DNA of 64,000 nucleotides from NCBI GenBank assembly GCA_039920745.1, contig JBDSDD010000037.1, positions 62,001 to 126,000 of the forward strand, given 5' to 3'. The stretch comes from Scleromatobacter sp039920745. Lineage in GTDB: Bacteria > Pseudomonadota > Gammaproteobacteria > Burkholderiales > Burkholderiaceae_C. The notes under the pieces were generated by a model. That model was not told where the DNA came from, ran no database searches, and saw only the letters and a program-made list of their open reading frames with translations. A program made the position numbers and the translations under genes. Positions 38,690 through 47,574 of the stretch are shown piece after piece; within the stretch, counting starts at the first letter, position 1, and every line of letters starts with the position of its first letter.

Positions 38690-39583
38690 TCAGTGTTTTT
38701 CGAGGACGCTCGCCAGTGCGGCTGCCAGGATCAGCGCGCCGCCGACCAGCACGGTCAGGTGCAGCGTCGCGCCGCCCCACCACACGGAGGTCAGCGCCGC
38801 GAACAGCACCTCGCAAGGCATCACCACCGCGGTGGCCGCGGCCGACAGGCGCGCGGCGCCGTACTGCAGGCACAGGTTGGAGGCCATGAAGACGACGGCC
38901 AGGCCGAACGCCGGCAGGATCCAGGCGCCGGTGCCCACCGGCCAGGCGACGCCCGCCGCGCCGCCGGCCGACAGCGTCGTCGCGGCCGCGCCGGCCACCA
39001 CCACGCCGCCGAGGAACATCGCCAGCGCGCGTCCCTCCTCGGGCCGGGCCGCGGCGCGCTTGAGCATCACGTTGTTCAGCGCGAACGCCATGCCGCCCAG
39101 GATCGCGAGGAAGTCCGGCAGGAACGCCGCGTGGCCGTCGCCCAAAGCCTGGCCGTGCGACAGCACCAGGGCCGCACCCGCCAGCGCCATCGACACGCGC
39201 ACCATCGCGCTGGCGGTGAGTCTTTCCTTCAGGATCACGCGCGCCAGCAGCAGCGACCACAGCGGCATCAGGTAGAACAGCAACACCACGCGAACGACGT
39301 CGCCGATGCTCACCGCCCAGTTGAACGTCGCGTTGGTGGCGCCCGAGGCCAGGAAGATCAGCCACAGCGCGGGCTGCGTCGCCAGCTGGCGCAGCGAAGC
39401 CGGGCGCCAGGCGACGATCACGACCGCCGACAGCACGTAGACCAACGTCGTCGCCCACAGCGGATGCAGGCCCATCGCCTGGAGGTGGCGGAACGGCCAC
39501 CACGACACGCCCCACACGAAGGCGTTGACGAGCAGGGCGAATACCGGCCCCGCGGAGCGGGCCGGCGGGAGCGGCGCACTCAT
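38690..39583 (-). CDS. EamA/DMT-family transporter
   Basis: Membrane protein of 297 residues with about ten hydrophobic helices in two EamA repeats (residues about 10-140 and 155-290). Typical stretches are NAFVWGVSWWPFRHL, PLWSLLLARVILKERLT and CEVLFAALTSVWWGG. The ATG at 39583 lies one base after the stop of lplT, so the two are co-transcribed. Members export amino acids or other metabolites; the substrate is unknown. Confidence 0.9.
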   Translation of the reverse strand: MSAPLPPARSAGPVFALLVNAFVWGVSWWPFRHLQAMGLHPLWATTLVYVLSAVVIVAWRPASLRQLATQPALWLIFLASGATNATFNWAVSIGDVVRVVLLFYLMPLWSLLLARVILKERLTASAMVRVSMALAGAALVLSHGQALGDGHAAFLPDFLAILGGMAFALNNVMLKRAAARPEEGRALAMFLGGVVVAGAAATTLSAGGAAGVAWPVGTGAWILPAFGLAVVFMASNLCLQYGAARLSAAATAVVMPCEVLFAALTSVWWGGATLHLTVLVGGALILAAALASVLEKH

Positions 39584-39584
39584 C

Positions 39585-40862
39585 TCAATGGCTGTCGCAG
39601 CGAGCAATCGCCAGCAGGCCCTCGACCTCTTCGCGGTGCACGACGAGGTTGCGCCGATTCCAGCGGTAGATCAGCCAGCTCGTGAACGCGACGAAGACGC
39701 CGAAGATCGTGATGGAGCCGAAGACAGACAAGCCGCCCCGCGTCAGGCCCGAATAGAACGCGCCCAGGCCGAGGATGGCGGCCTGCTCGTTGAAATTCTG
39801 CACGGCGATCGAACGGCCCGAGCCCATCAGGTTGTGGCCGCGGTGCTGCAGCAGCGCGTTCATCGGCACCACCATGTAGCCGCCGATCGCACCCAACACG
39901 ATGAGGAAGGGGCCGGCGACCCAGACGCTGTGCATGGTGTTGATCGCGACCACTGCCACGCCCAGCGCGGCGCCCAGCAGGATCACGCTGGTCGCACGCT
40001 CCAGGCGCACCGTCATCGACGCGAGCACCGCGCCGGCCGCCGTGCCCAGGCCCACCAGCAGCAGCAGCAGCGTGGCGTGCGGCGTGTCGAACATCAGGGC
40101 CACGCCGGCCCAGGCCAGCACGAGGTAGCGCAGGTTGCCTGACACGCCCCAGAACAACGTGGTGGTGGCCAGCGAGATCTGGCCCAGCTTGTCGTCCCAC
40201 AGGCGCGCGTTGCACTGGCTGAAGTCGCGCACCAGGTCCATCGTCTTGCCGGTCAGCGGCTCCAGCGGCGTGTCGGTGCGCGGGATGCGCAGGTTGAACG
40301 CGGCGGCGATGACGTACAGCGTGACCATGAAGGCCACGGTTGCCTGGGCCGGCGTGTGGACGCCGAAATCGATGAACGGCAGGTGCACCGACAGCAGGTA
40401 AGGCGAGATCTTGGGACCGATCAGCTGGCCTCCCATGCCCACGCCCAGGATGATGGACAGGATGGTCAGGCCCTCGATCCAGCCGTTGGCCTTGACCAGT
40501 TGCGAGGTCGGCAGCAGCTCGGTGAGGATGCCGTACTTGGCCGGCGAGTAGGCCGCGGCGCCGAGCCCGACAAAGGCGTAGGCGATCAGTGGATGGCTGC
40601 CGTACAGCATCATCAGGCACGCCGCCACCTTGATGGCGTTCGCGTAGAACATCACCCGACCCTTGGGCACCGCGTCCGAGAAGGCCCCGAGGAACGGCGC
40701 CAGCACCACGTAGAACAGCGCGAACATCGGCACCAGCGCGGTGAGCTGCCAAGCCGGAGCGCCGGCGCCTTTCAACATCTCGACGGCTGCAACGAACAAT
40801 GCGTTGTCTGCCAGCGAGCTGAAGAACTGCGCCGACATGATGGTGTAGAAACCTCTTTTCAT
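39585..40862 (-). CDS. lplT: Lysophospholipid transporter LplT (MFS)
   Basis: Major facilitator protein of 425 residues with twelve predicted helices. LplT-like segments are FYTIMSAQFFSSLADNALFVAAVEML, APFLGAFSDAVPKGRVMFYANAIK, SPAKYGILTELLPTSQLVKANGWIEG and MVVPMNALLQHRGHNLMGSGRSIAVQNFNEQ. It flips lysophosphatidylethanolamine into the cytoplasm for re-acylation. The acyltransferase partner Aas is not in this window. A -10-like TATAAA reads leftward at 40942-40937, about 75 bases before the start. Confidence 0.93.
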   Translation of the reverse strand: MKRGFYTIMSAQFFSSLADNALFVAAVEMLKGAGAPAWQLTALVPMFALFYVVLAPFLGAFSDAVPKGRVMFYANAIKVAACLMMLYGSHPLIAYAFVGLGAAAYSPAKYGILTELLPTSQLVKANGWIEGLTILSIILGVGMGGQLIGPKISPYLLSVHLPFIDFGVHTPAQATVAFMVTLYVIAAAFNLRIPRTDTPLEPLTGKTMDLVRDFSQCNARLWDDKLGQISLATTTLFWGVSGNLRYLVLAWAGVALMFDTPHATLLLLLVGLGTAAGAVLASMTVRLERATSVILLGAALGVAVVAINTMHSVWVAGPFLIVLGAIGGYMVVPMNALLQHRGHNLMGSGRSIAVQNFNEQAAILGLGAFYSGLTRGGLSVFGSITIFGVFVAFTSWLIYRWNRRNLVVHREEVEGLLAIARCDSH

Positions 40863-41015
40863 TCGTTCGGCATCGTCGGCGTCGTGGCCACCCTAGAGGC
40901 CCCGCGCCTGGGAAATCTCTCCAAAGGGCGAGCGGCTTTATAGCATGAGGGCCCGGTTCGCCCCGTGGACGAATCCGCGTCAGGCCGTCCGCGAAGCCGC
41001 TGGCAGAATCCGTGG

Positions 41016-42128
41016 ATGCCCCGTCCCATCGAAGCCCTGATCCACACCGATGCCCTCGCCCACAACATCGGGCGGGCCCGCGCCGCGGCGCCCGACGCGC
41101 GTGTCTGGGCCGTCGTCAAGGCCAATGCGTACGGCCACGGAATAGAACGCTCGTTCGATGGTCTACGAGGAGCGGACGGCTTCGCGCTGCTCGATTTCGA
41201 CGAGGCCCAGCGCATCCGCACGCTCGGCTGGCGCGGCCCGATCCTGATGCTGGAAGGCTGCTTCGAGCAGCGCGACCTGGAGCTCTGCTCGCGGCTCGGC
41301 TTGTGGCACGTGGTGCATTGCGAAGAGCAGGTCGACTGGCTGGCAGAGCACAAGACCCACACAGCGCATAGGGTCTTCCTGAAGCTCAACAGCGGCATGA
41401 ACCGGCTCGGCTTCACGCCCACCGCATTCCGCGGCGCCCGCGCCCGGCTCGAGTTGCTGCCGCAGGTCGACGAGATCTCGCTGATGACCCACTTCTCGGA
41501 CGCCGACGGCGAGCGCGGCGTCGCCCACCAGCTGGCCGTGTTCGAGCAGGCGACGGCCGACATGGCCGGCGAGCGCACGCTCGCCAACAGCGCCGCGACG
41601 CTGCGCCATGGCGCCGACCCGCTCGCCACGGCGCCACGCATCGCCGGCGACTGGGTGCGCTCGGGGATCATGAGCTACGGCAGCGCGCCGGACTATCCGC
41701 AACGCAGCATCGCCGACTGGAACCTGCGCCCGGCGATGACCCTGCGCAGCAAGCTGATCGGCCTCCAGCAACTGCAGGCCGGCGACACCGTCGGCTACGG
41801 CAGCGCCTTCACGGCCGAGGGCCCGCAGCGCATCGGCGTGGTGGCCTGCGGCTACGCCGACGGCTACCCGCGCCACGCGCCCACCGGCACGCCAGTGCTG
41901 GTGGACGGCCTGCGCACGCGCATCGTCGGGCGGGTCTCGATGGACATGATCACCGTCGACCTGGGTCCGGTGCCGAACGCGCGCTTCGGCTCGGAGGTCA
42001 CGTTGTGGGGCCACGGCCCCGGCGGCGCCGTCCTGCCCATCGACGAGGTTGCCCGGGCGGCCGGCACGATCGGCTACGAGCTGATGTGCGCGCTGGCGCT
42101 GCGCGTGCCGGTGACCGTCGTCGGCTAA
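41016..42128 (+). CDS. alr: Alanine racemase
   Basis: PLP enzyme of 370 residues making D-alanine for peptidoglycan. The cofactor lysine is in VVKANAYGHG, the catalytic Tyr in TVGYGSAFTA, and ACGYADGYPR and VGRVSMDMITVDL are family motifs. The ATG at 41016 gives the standard N-terminus (PRPIEALIHTDALAHNI). CAGAAT, a -10-like hexamer, lies only 6 bases before it and no ribosome site is visible, suggesting a leaderless message. The stop codon overlaps the convergent SDR gene by 4 bases. Confidence 0.95.
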   Translation: MPRPIEALIHTDALAHNIGRARAAAPDARVWAVVKANAYGHGIERSFDGLRGADGFALLDFDEAQRIRTLGWRGPILMLEGCFEQRDLELCSRLGLWHVVHCEEQVDWLAEHKTHTAHRVFLKLNSGMNRLGFTPTAFRGARARLELLPQVDEISLMTHFSDADGERGVAHQLAVFEQATADMAGERTLANSAATLRHGADPLATAPRIAGDWVRSGIMSYGSAPDYPQRSIADWNLRPAMTLRSKLIGLQQLQAGDTVGYGSAFTAEGPQRIGVVACGYADGYPRHAPTGTPVLVDGLRTRIVGRVSMDMITVDLGPVPNARFGSEVTLWGHGPGGAVLPIDEVARAAGTIGYELMCALALRVPVTVVG

Positions 42129-42889
42129 CCGCGAACGTCGGTGACCGGATTCGCGCCGTAGTCGGTGCGTTCCAGCAACGCGATGACCTTGGCCGCCGCC
42201 GTGGCCGGGCTGTCGAGCGCGCCGGTGCGGTGCCACTCGTCGAACTGCGCCTGCGCCGCGAAGCGCTGCACGTCGGCGCCGCGCAGTTGCGTCTGCATGT
42301 CGGTGTCGACGATGCCCGGCGCCACCGCGGCCACGCGTGCGCCGTGCGGGCGGGCCGCCTCTTCCAGCGCCAGGGCCCGCGCGAAATGGTCGAGGCCCGC
42401 CTTCTGCGCACAGTAAGCGGCGCTGCCGGCCAGGGCGCGGCGGCCCAGGCCGGACGAGATGAACAGCACGCGGCGGTCGGACGCCGACCAGTGCGCCGTC
42501 GCGCGCAGGAAGGCCGCGGTCAGCGCGACCGGGGCCTCGAGGCCGATGCGCAGGCTCCTGGCCAGGTCGGCCGGATCGCCCTCGGCGACGTCGCCGGGCT
42601 CGCTGAGCAGCGCGGCGTTGTGGATCACGCGCACGTTGGCCGGTAGCGCGCCGGCGGCGCGGCGCTCGAAGGTGGCCAGCCACGTGGCCAGCCGCTCGGC
42701 CACCGGCAACGGGTCGGCCAGGTCGGCTGGCCATTGCTCGAGCCCGCCAGCCGCGGTCGGCTTCAAGTCGGTGGACTGCATGCGCGACAGCCCCAGCACG
42801 AAGGCGCCCTCGCCCAGGTACTGCACGGCCATCGCCTGGCCCAGGCCGCGCGACGCACCGGTGATGATGACGAGCGTTCGAGCGGCCAT
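42125..42889 (-). CDS. SDR-family oxidoreductase
   Basis: Short-chain dehydrogenase of 254 residues. The NAD(P) motif is ITGASRGLGQAMA, the catalytic Ser is in VLFISSGLG, and YCAQK holds the Tyr/Lys pair. VIHNAALLS replaces the usual NNAG motif. The resemblance is to sepiapterin-reductase-like SDRs, but the substrate is unknown. It follows the LysE-type gene by 8 bases and is probably in the same transcript. Confidence 0.92.
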   Translation of the reverse strand: MAARTLVIITGASRGLGQAMAVQYLGEGAFVLGLSRMQSTDLKPTAAGGLEQWPADLADPLPVAERLATWLATFERRAAGALPANVRVIHNAALLSEPGDVAEGDPADLARSLRIGLEAPVALTAAFLRATAHWSASDRRVLFISSGLGRRALAGSAAYCAQKAGLDHFARALALEEAARPHGARVAAVAPGIVDTDMQTQLRGADVQRFAAQAQFDEWHRTGALDSPATAAAKVIALLERTDYGANPVTDVRG

Positions 42890-42897
42890 GACGATCC

Positions 42898-43524
42898 TCA
42901 AGCGGTGCGGCGGAACGCGGCCAGCAACGAGCCGGCGACGACGAACAGGCCACCGAAGCAGCGGTTCATGATCTTGACGTGATGCGGTTCGTTGAGCGCG
43001 CGCAACACCTTGGATGCAAGCGCCACGTAGCCAGCCATCACCACCAGGTCGGTGAACGACAGCGAGGCCATGATGACCAGGTACTGCGGGATCAGCGGGT
43101 GCGTCGTGTCGATGAAATTGGGAACCACGGCCGCCATGAACACCGCGCCCTTCGGGTTGGTCGCGTTGATCGCCCAGCCGCGCACCACCAGTTGCTTGCG
43201 GGAGAGGGCCGGCGCATCGGTGGCGGCCACCAGGGGCTTGTCGCTGGCGCGCCATTGCGCGATTCCGACCCACACGAGGTAGCCCGCGCCGAGGAACTTC
43301 AGCACCGTGAAAGCAGAGTTGGACGCCGCGATGAGGGCGCCAAGACCGACCACGACGACGCACAGCAACGTGCAGATACCCAGGATCAGACCGAACACCA
43401 TGTAGTAGCCGCGCCGGAAACCATGGTTCAGGCCCGCGCTCATCGCCGCGATCGCGCCGGGGCCGGGCGACAGGCTGATCGCCCAGCAGGCGAAGAAGAA
43501 GGTAATCCAGGTGGCGAACGTCAT
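42898..43524 (-). CDS. LysE-family amino acid exporter
   Basis: Membrane protein of 208 residues with six hydrophobic segments. It begins with the family pattern WITFFFACWAISLSPGPGAIAAMSAGLNHGFRRG, and has GAGYLVWVGIAQWR and GWAINATNPKGAVFMAAVVPNFI. It should export an amino acid such as homoserine, threonine or lysine. The ATG at 43524 is chosen from the family N-terminus. Confidence 0.93.
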   Translation of the reverse strand: MTFATWITFFFACWAISLSPGPGAIAAMSAGLNHGFRRGYYMVFGLILGICTLLCVVVVGLGALIAASNSAFTVLKFLGAGYLVWVGIAQWRASDKPLVAATDAPALSRKQLVVRGWAINATNPKGAVFMAAVVPNFIDTTHPLIPQYLVIMASLSFTDLVVMAGYVALASKVLRALNEPHHVKIMNRCFGGLFVVAGSLLAAFRRTA

Positions 43525-43592
43525 GCGGCTTCTCGAAGATAAGTCGACATGATGAACGAAGGCGCAGCGCCTGGCACGTCCGCAGGGCTTGC

Positions 43593-44051
43593 TCAGTCGC
43601 CCGCGAGCGACAGGTTGTAGACGCCGAAGACCTCGTCGCGCTGCCAGCCCAGCGACTCGTACAGCGCCTGGGCGCGGGTATTCGTGTGCGCGGTACTCAG
43701 ATCCAGCCGCACCGCGCCGGCCTCGCGGCCGAAGGCTTGCGCCGCCAGCATCAGCGCACGCCCGACGCCGGCCCGACGAACCTCGGGGTCGACGAACAGG
43801 TCGTACAGCACGAACGTGCGCGCCGCGGCCACCGAGCACCAGGTCGGGTACATCTGGCAGAAGCCCAGCATCTGGCCGTCGGCCTCGGCCACCAGGATCA
43901 CCGACTCGCCGCGCTCCATGCGCGCGTGCAGGTAAGCGCTGGCGAGCGCGACGTCGCCGGGCTGCTCGTAGAAGCGGCGGTAGGCGTCGAACAGCGGGGC
44001 CAGTTCGTCGAGGTCGTCGGGCGTGGCGTGGCGGATGGCGAGGGCGGTCAT
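43593..44051 (-). CDS. GNAT-family N-acetyltransferase
   Basis: Acetyltransferase of 152 residues covering a complete GNAT fold. The acetyl-CoA loop is VDPEVRRAGVGRALMLAAQAF, preceded by the strand FVLYDLFV, and the C-terminal motif is HTNTRAQALYESLGWQRDEVF. ATG codons at 44051 and 44060 are both possible; a G-rich stretch precedes 44051. The acceptor is unknown. Confidence 0.9.
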   Translation of the reverse strand: MTALAIRHATPDDLDELAPLFDAYRRFYEQPGDVALASAYLHARMERGESVILVAEADGQMLGFCQMYPTWCSVAAARTFVLYDLFVDPEVRRAGVGRALMLAAQAFGREAGAVRLDLSTAHTNTRAQALYESLGWQRDEVFGVYNLSLAGD

Positions 44052-44156
44052 GGCCCCCATCGTAGCCGGCGCCGACCGATCGGGAACGCGCCAAGCCGCC
44101 AACGCAAGCCAAGGCGGCGCCGAACAGGCCGCACGCGTGGAGCCCGCGCGCGCTGC

Positions 44157-44176
44157 GACCCGGGCGCGTCCGGGTC
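44157..44176. terminator. Possible hairpin after the tyrosinase-like gene
   Basis: GACCCGG and CCGGGTC flank a 6-base loop, giving a perfect 7-bp GC-rich stem 17 bases beyond the stop codon of the leftward tyrosinase-like gene. No T-tract follows, so it may only stabilise the 3' end or be chance in GC-rich DNA. Confidence 0.3.
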
Positions 44177-44193
44177 ACCCCGTTCGTGGCGGC

Positions 44194-46287
44194 TCAGCGC
44201 CGCTTTTGCGCGACCAGCCGCAAGGTCACGCCACCGTCGACACCCTTGGCGCTGAGCTGCGTGATGGTGAGGTCGCCCGCGGCCGGCTTGGCAGCGGCGA
44301 TCTGCACGCGGACGTGACCCATCGCGCGCGGCCCGAGCAGCAAGCCGACCAGTTCCGCCTTCGGGCCGGTGACGATGAAGCCGCCCTTGCCGTCCGCCTT
44401 CAGGCCTTCGAGCTGGCCCTTGCCCGCGCGCCAGGCGCGCGTCAGCACCGGGTCGAGCGTGACGCGGATCGTGGCGCGTGCCTGGATCAATGCCTCGGGC
44501 AGCTCGAAGCGCAACGCGAGGCGTTCCTGCCCTTGGCGGATGTTGCGCACGATGAAGAAGCTCGCGGGGCTTGCGTCGCCAGGCGAGACGACCTTGATGT
44601 TGCGCCACGCGAGCTCGTTGTTGTTGGCGACGTCGGCGTCGATGCCGGCCCCTTCGACGGGCGGCGTGGCCTGCGCGCTGAGCACGCGCAGGTAGAGGCA
44701 GTAGTGGTCGTTGGCGGGCGGCAGTGCAGGTGGCGTCCACGGGATCGGGCCGATGCTGGTGGTGGTGCCCGGTTCGAGATGCAGCGCGACGAATCGCCGC
44801 GACTCCGGGATCAGCGTGAAGTCGGCCGGATACGTCAGGCCCGATGAAGCCAGCGCGTAGTACACGCCGACCTCCGCGTAGACCACGCGCGGCGCACCGC
44901 GTTGCGTGTTGCGCAGCGTGCCGTAGAGATAGTTCGTGACGCCAGTGACCGGGTTCTCGTGGTCGGCCGAGCTGCCGCAGTCGCGCACCACGCCGCCGGT
45001 GGTCGCGTGGTCGCCGTAGGCGTCGACCGGCTGGACGCAGGGGTCCGCGGTCACCAGGCCGCGTCGGTTCCACACGTCGGGGCTGACCCAATGCGTGCCC
45101 GGCGAAGGGACGGTGCCGTTGTCGGCGACGTCGGTCGCGTTGTCGGCCATCCACGGGTCGGCGGCCGGATCGGCCGGCGACGGCACGGGGCAGCTGGCCG
45201 GATGCAGATGGCAGTAGTTTCGATACAGCGTGTCGATATAGCCGTGCCAGCGCCAGAACATCGGATCCTTGGGCGAGCTGGCGTGGCACATGGTGCCGTA
45301 GCCGACCCCGCTCGTGCCGAAGAAGCTGCCGACATTGGTGCCGATGTTGCAATGCACCTGGCCGTGGAAGGACGACTCGAACGAGCCGGTGAAGGCGTCG
45401 AGGGTCGCGTAGTCCGCCAGCTTGTGCTGGCCGCCGCTGTCCGTGGCGGTGCCGCCGGTCAGCGTGTACCAGGTCGGGACGTTGTTGCTGTCGGGGTCAT
45501 AGGCCAGGCGCAGGCCGGCGTCGGCATCGAACTGCGGGCCCGTCGGCAGTGCCCGGCCCGGGTACCACGGGGCCACCTTCAGGTAGCCGAACTCCTGGCG
45601 CCAGAGGTCGAAGCGGCGCACGAACTCGCCGTGCCAGGCGAAAAAGCGGGTCCAGGTCGGGAAGGTCGCCAGATCGTGCACCGACTGGTGCCAGAAGATG
45701 TGCTCGTCGACGACGTGGCCGAAGAATGGGTTGGTGGTGGTCGCCGCGCGGTGGTTGGAGGTGTAGAAATCTTCCGCTTGTCGCGTGATGTCGGACTCGT
45801 TGCGCACGACGGCAAAGGGCGCGGTCACGCTGCAGTTCGGCGCACCGGAGATGGTGGCGACGAGCGTCACGTTGCGCGTGAACGGCCCGTTGGCCGGCTC
45901 GATCTGCGCGGCCGACGGGGCCCAATAGAAGCTCACGGCCGGCGCGGCAAGGTCGGCGGCGGCGAGCGCGGTGGTGCTCCAGCCGATCGCGGCAGGCGGC
46001 GTCGGGGAGTTCTTCGTGCCGAGGTCCTCGTTGTAGTCTTTGAGGGTCGGCCCGTCGATGGCCCAGGCATAGCTGGCGACGCTGAGCCCGCTCGCCGTGG
46101 CGCTCAGGATCACGTGCTCGCCGAAGTTGAAGGTGGTCGCCGCGACCGGGGCCAGCGTCAGGCTGTCGGACGCTGCCGTGATGTCCAGCGTGCCGCCGCC
46201 GGGACAGGCGCCGGCGATGGCAGCAGGCGCCGCGACCAGGCTGCCCAGCGCGACCGCGAAGGGGAGGAACAAGCTTGATGGCCTCAT
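44194..46287 (-). CDS. Secreted tyrosinase-family copper protein
   Basis: Protein of 697 residues with a Sec signal (residues 1-25). An N-terminal beta-rich, Ig/PKD-like domain (about 30-155) is followed by a type-3 copper core. CuA ligand candidates are His191/196/200/204 and His219 in FFAWHGEFVRRFD. CuB is clear: FHGQVH (His308, His312) and SPKDPMFWRWHGYIDTLYR (His348). A second beta-rich region (about 400-697) lacks copper motifs. The usual CuA spacing is about nine residues between the second and third His, but the nearest pair here is 15 apart. Monophenol or diphenol oxidation is the family reaction. It lies 52 bases after the CHRD gene. Confidence 0.88.
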   Translation of the reverse strand: MRPSSLFLPFAVALGSLVAAPAAIAGACPGGGTLDITAASDSLTLAPVAATTFNFGEHVILSATASGLSVASYAWAIDGPTLKDYNEDLGTKNSPTPPAAIGWSTTALAAADLAAPAVSFYWAPSAAQIEPANGPFTRNVTLVATISGAPNCSVTAPFAVVRNESDITRQAEDFYTSNHRAATTTNPFFGHVVDEHIFWHQSVHDLATFPTWTRFFAWHGEFVRRFDLWRQEFGYLKVAPWYPGRALPTGPQFDADAGLRLAYDPDSNNVPTWYTLTGGTATDSGGQHKLADYATLDAFTGSFESSFHGQVHCNIGTNVGSFFGTSGVGYGTMCHASSPKDPMFWRWHGYIDTLYRNYCHLHPASCPVPSPADPAADPWMADNATDVADNGTVPSPGTHWVSPDVWNRRGLVTADPCVQPVDAYGDHATTGGVVRDCGSSADHENPVTGVTNYLYGTLRNTQRGAPRVVYAEVGVYYALASSGLTYPADFTLIPESRRFVALHLEPGTTTSIGPIPWTPPALPPANDHYCLYLRVLSAQATPPVEGAGIDADVANNNELAWRNIKVVSPGDASPASFFIVRNIRQGQERLALRFELPEALIQARATIRVTLDPVLTRAWRAGKGQLEGLKADGKGGFIVTGPKAELVGLLLGPRAMGHVRVQIAAAKPAAGDLTITQLSAKGVDGGVTLRLVAQKRR

Positions 46288-46339
46288 GGCGGCACCTCGG
46301 GTCTGCAGTGTTGTGGCGCTGGCGCGGCGACCGGGACGT

Positions 46340-47275
46340 TCAGCGCACGGGTACGAGCACGCCGTACAGCTCTCCAGCCGGGTATTTGCTGGTCGCGACG
46401 ATCACGCCCACGCTGCCGTTGCCCAGCTTGACGAGACGCGCCGCCAGCGGCGCTCCGGCCTTGGCCTCGGCGGTGAAGTACAGCGTCGACAGCGAGCCGC
46501 CCGCGGCCGGGTCGGCCGAGTAGCTCACCTTGAGCTGCGGCAGCGCGGAACCCGCCGTGAACCCGCGATGCTTGCCGTTCGCATCGGCGACCAGGCCCGC
46601 AGCCTTGAGCACGCCCGCGGGCGCGGAGACGGTGGCCGCGAAGTACACCGACACCTTGCCTCCGGGCAGGTGGGTCTCGCTGAGGATCGCCGTGCCGGCG
46701 CCCTTCGAGTCGACACCCGCGCCCGGCGCGAGGTGCGCGACGTAGCTCGTCACCATCACCATCGCCCCGTTGGGCGCGAGCTGGCCGCGAATCTCCGGCT
46801 TGCCGTTGCCGCCGACGATCTCGACGTAGACGCGCTCGGAGTCGAACTCGCCGATCAGTGCGTTGTCCAGTGGCCGCTTGTCGTCGTTCGCGACGACTGC
46901 CTCGATCGTGGCGGAGGTGCCGCCAGGGCACGCCGGCCCGCCGTCGCCGCACAGCACGCGCACCGTCTCACCATTGCGACCGCTGCCGAAGTTGTGCAGC
47001 GCGATGCGGCTGGCGGCCCCGCTTTCCAGCCCCTGGTAGGTCAACTGGAACGCCAGCGTGTGCGCCGTCGGGTCCAGCAGGAAGGCCCCGGTGCCGCTCG
47101 CGCGGGAGGCGCTGCCGTCGACGACCTGCTTCGCATCGAGCTGCGCGGCCAGCAGCGTGGTCGTCGGCATCGACATGCCCATCGCCATGTCATCGTGCTG
47201 GGCGAACGCCACGTCGATGCACAGGGCCGGCAGCACGATCGCTGCCAACAATCGGCAACCCGCAGGGATTCTCAT
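46340..47275 (-). CDS. Secreted CHRD-domain protein
   Basis: Protein of 311 residues with a Sec signal (CRLLAAIVLPALCIDVAFAQ) followed by the Met/His-rich stretch HDDMAMGMSM, which could bind copper. At least one CHRD (chordin-like) domain follows: LLAAQLDAKQVV, GTGAFLLDPTAHTLAFQLTYQGL, RIALHNFG and a hydrophobic beta-rich remainder to the end. The ATG at 47275 has a GGAG ribosome site. It is first in a two-gene unit with the tyrosinase-like protein. The function of bacterial CHRD proteins is mostly unknown. Confidence 0.87.
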   Translation of the reverse strand: MRIPAGCRLLAAIVLPALCIDVAFAQHDDMAMGMSMPTTTLLAAQLDAKQVVDGSASRASGTGAFLLDPTAHTLAFQLTYQGLESGAASRIALHNFGSGRNGETVRVLCGDGGPACPGGTSATIEAVVANDDKRPLDNALIGEFDSERVYVEIVGGNGKPEIRGQLAPNGAMVMVTSYVAHLAPGAGVDSKGAGTAILSETHLPGGKVSVYFAATVSAPAGVLKAAGLVADANGKHRGFTAGSALPQLKVSYSADPAAGGSLSTLYFTAEAKAGAPLAARLVKLGNGSVGVIVATSKYPAGELYGVLVPVR

Positions 47276-47541
47276 GGCAAGCTCCTTCAGGCCTTTCGGG
47301 CGCTGGCTACGCGCCGAGCCGACACGGACGGCGGCGTGCGTATCGTGCGCGGCTGCGGGCGTTGCCGACACCCCCTGATCAAGGTATGCCGCGGCCGGCG
47401 TCAGCACGTCCGGGCCCATGCCGACACGGAGTCCAGGCTCCGTTGAACCGATACCCCACCTCCTGGTTGCATTCGCCGGCCTGGTTCGCGCAGGGATTCG
47501 CAGCCGGCGCGCTTCGACCAGAAATCACGCAATTTACCAAC
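47276..47541. other. Divergent intergenic region between CHRD gene and radA
   Basis: No gene is seen here. Short reading frames have no ribosome sites or family features. The right end is AT-rich and leads into the LexA-type box and start of radA. The promoter of the CHRD-tyrosinase unit should also lie here, but I could not place it. Confidence 0.5.
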
Positions 47542-47557
47542 CTGTGTATTTGAACAG
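47542..47557. promoter_or_regulatory. LexA-type SOS box in front of radA
   Basis: CTGT, eight bases (GTATTTGA) and ACAG match exactly the LexA consensus CTGT-N8-ACAG used by gamma- and many betaproteobacteria. It ends 5 bases before a -10-like GACAAT (47563-47568) and 17 bases before the radA ATG, so LexA there would occlude the promoter. The gene downstream is a recombination/repair gene, which supports the site. Confidence 0.65.
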
Positions 47558-47574
47558 TCGGCGACAATGGTGCC

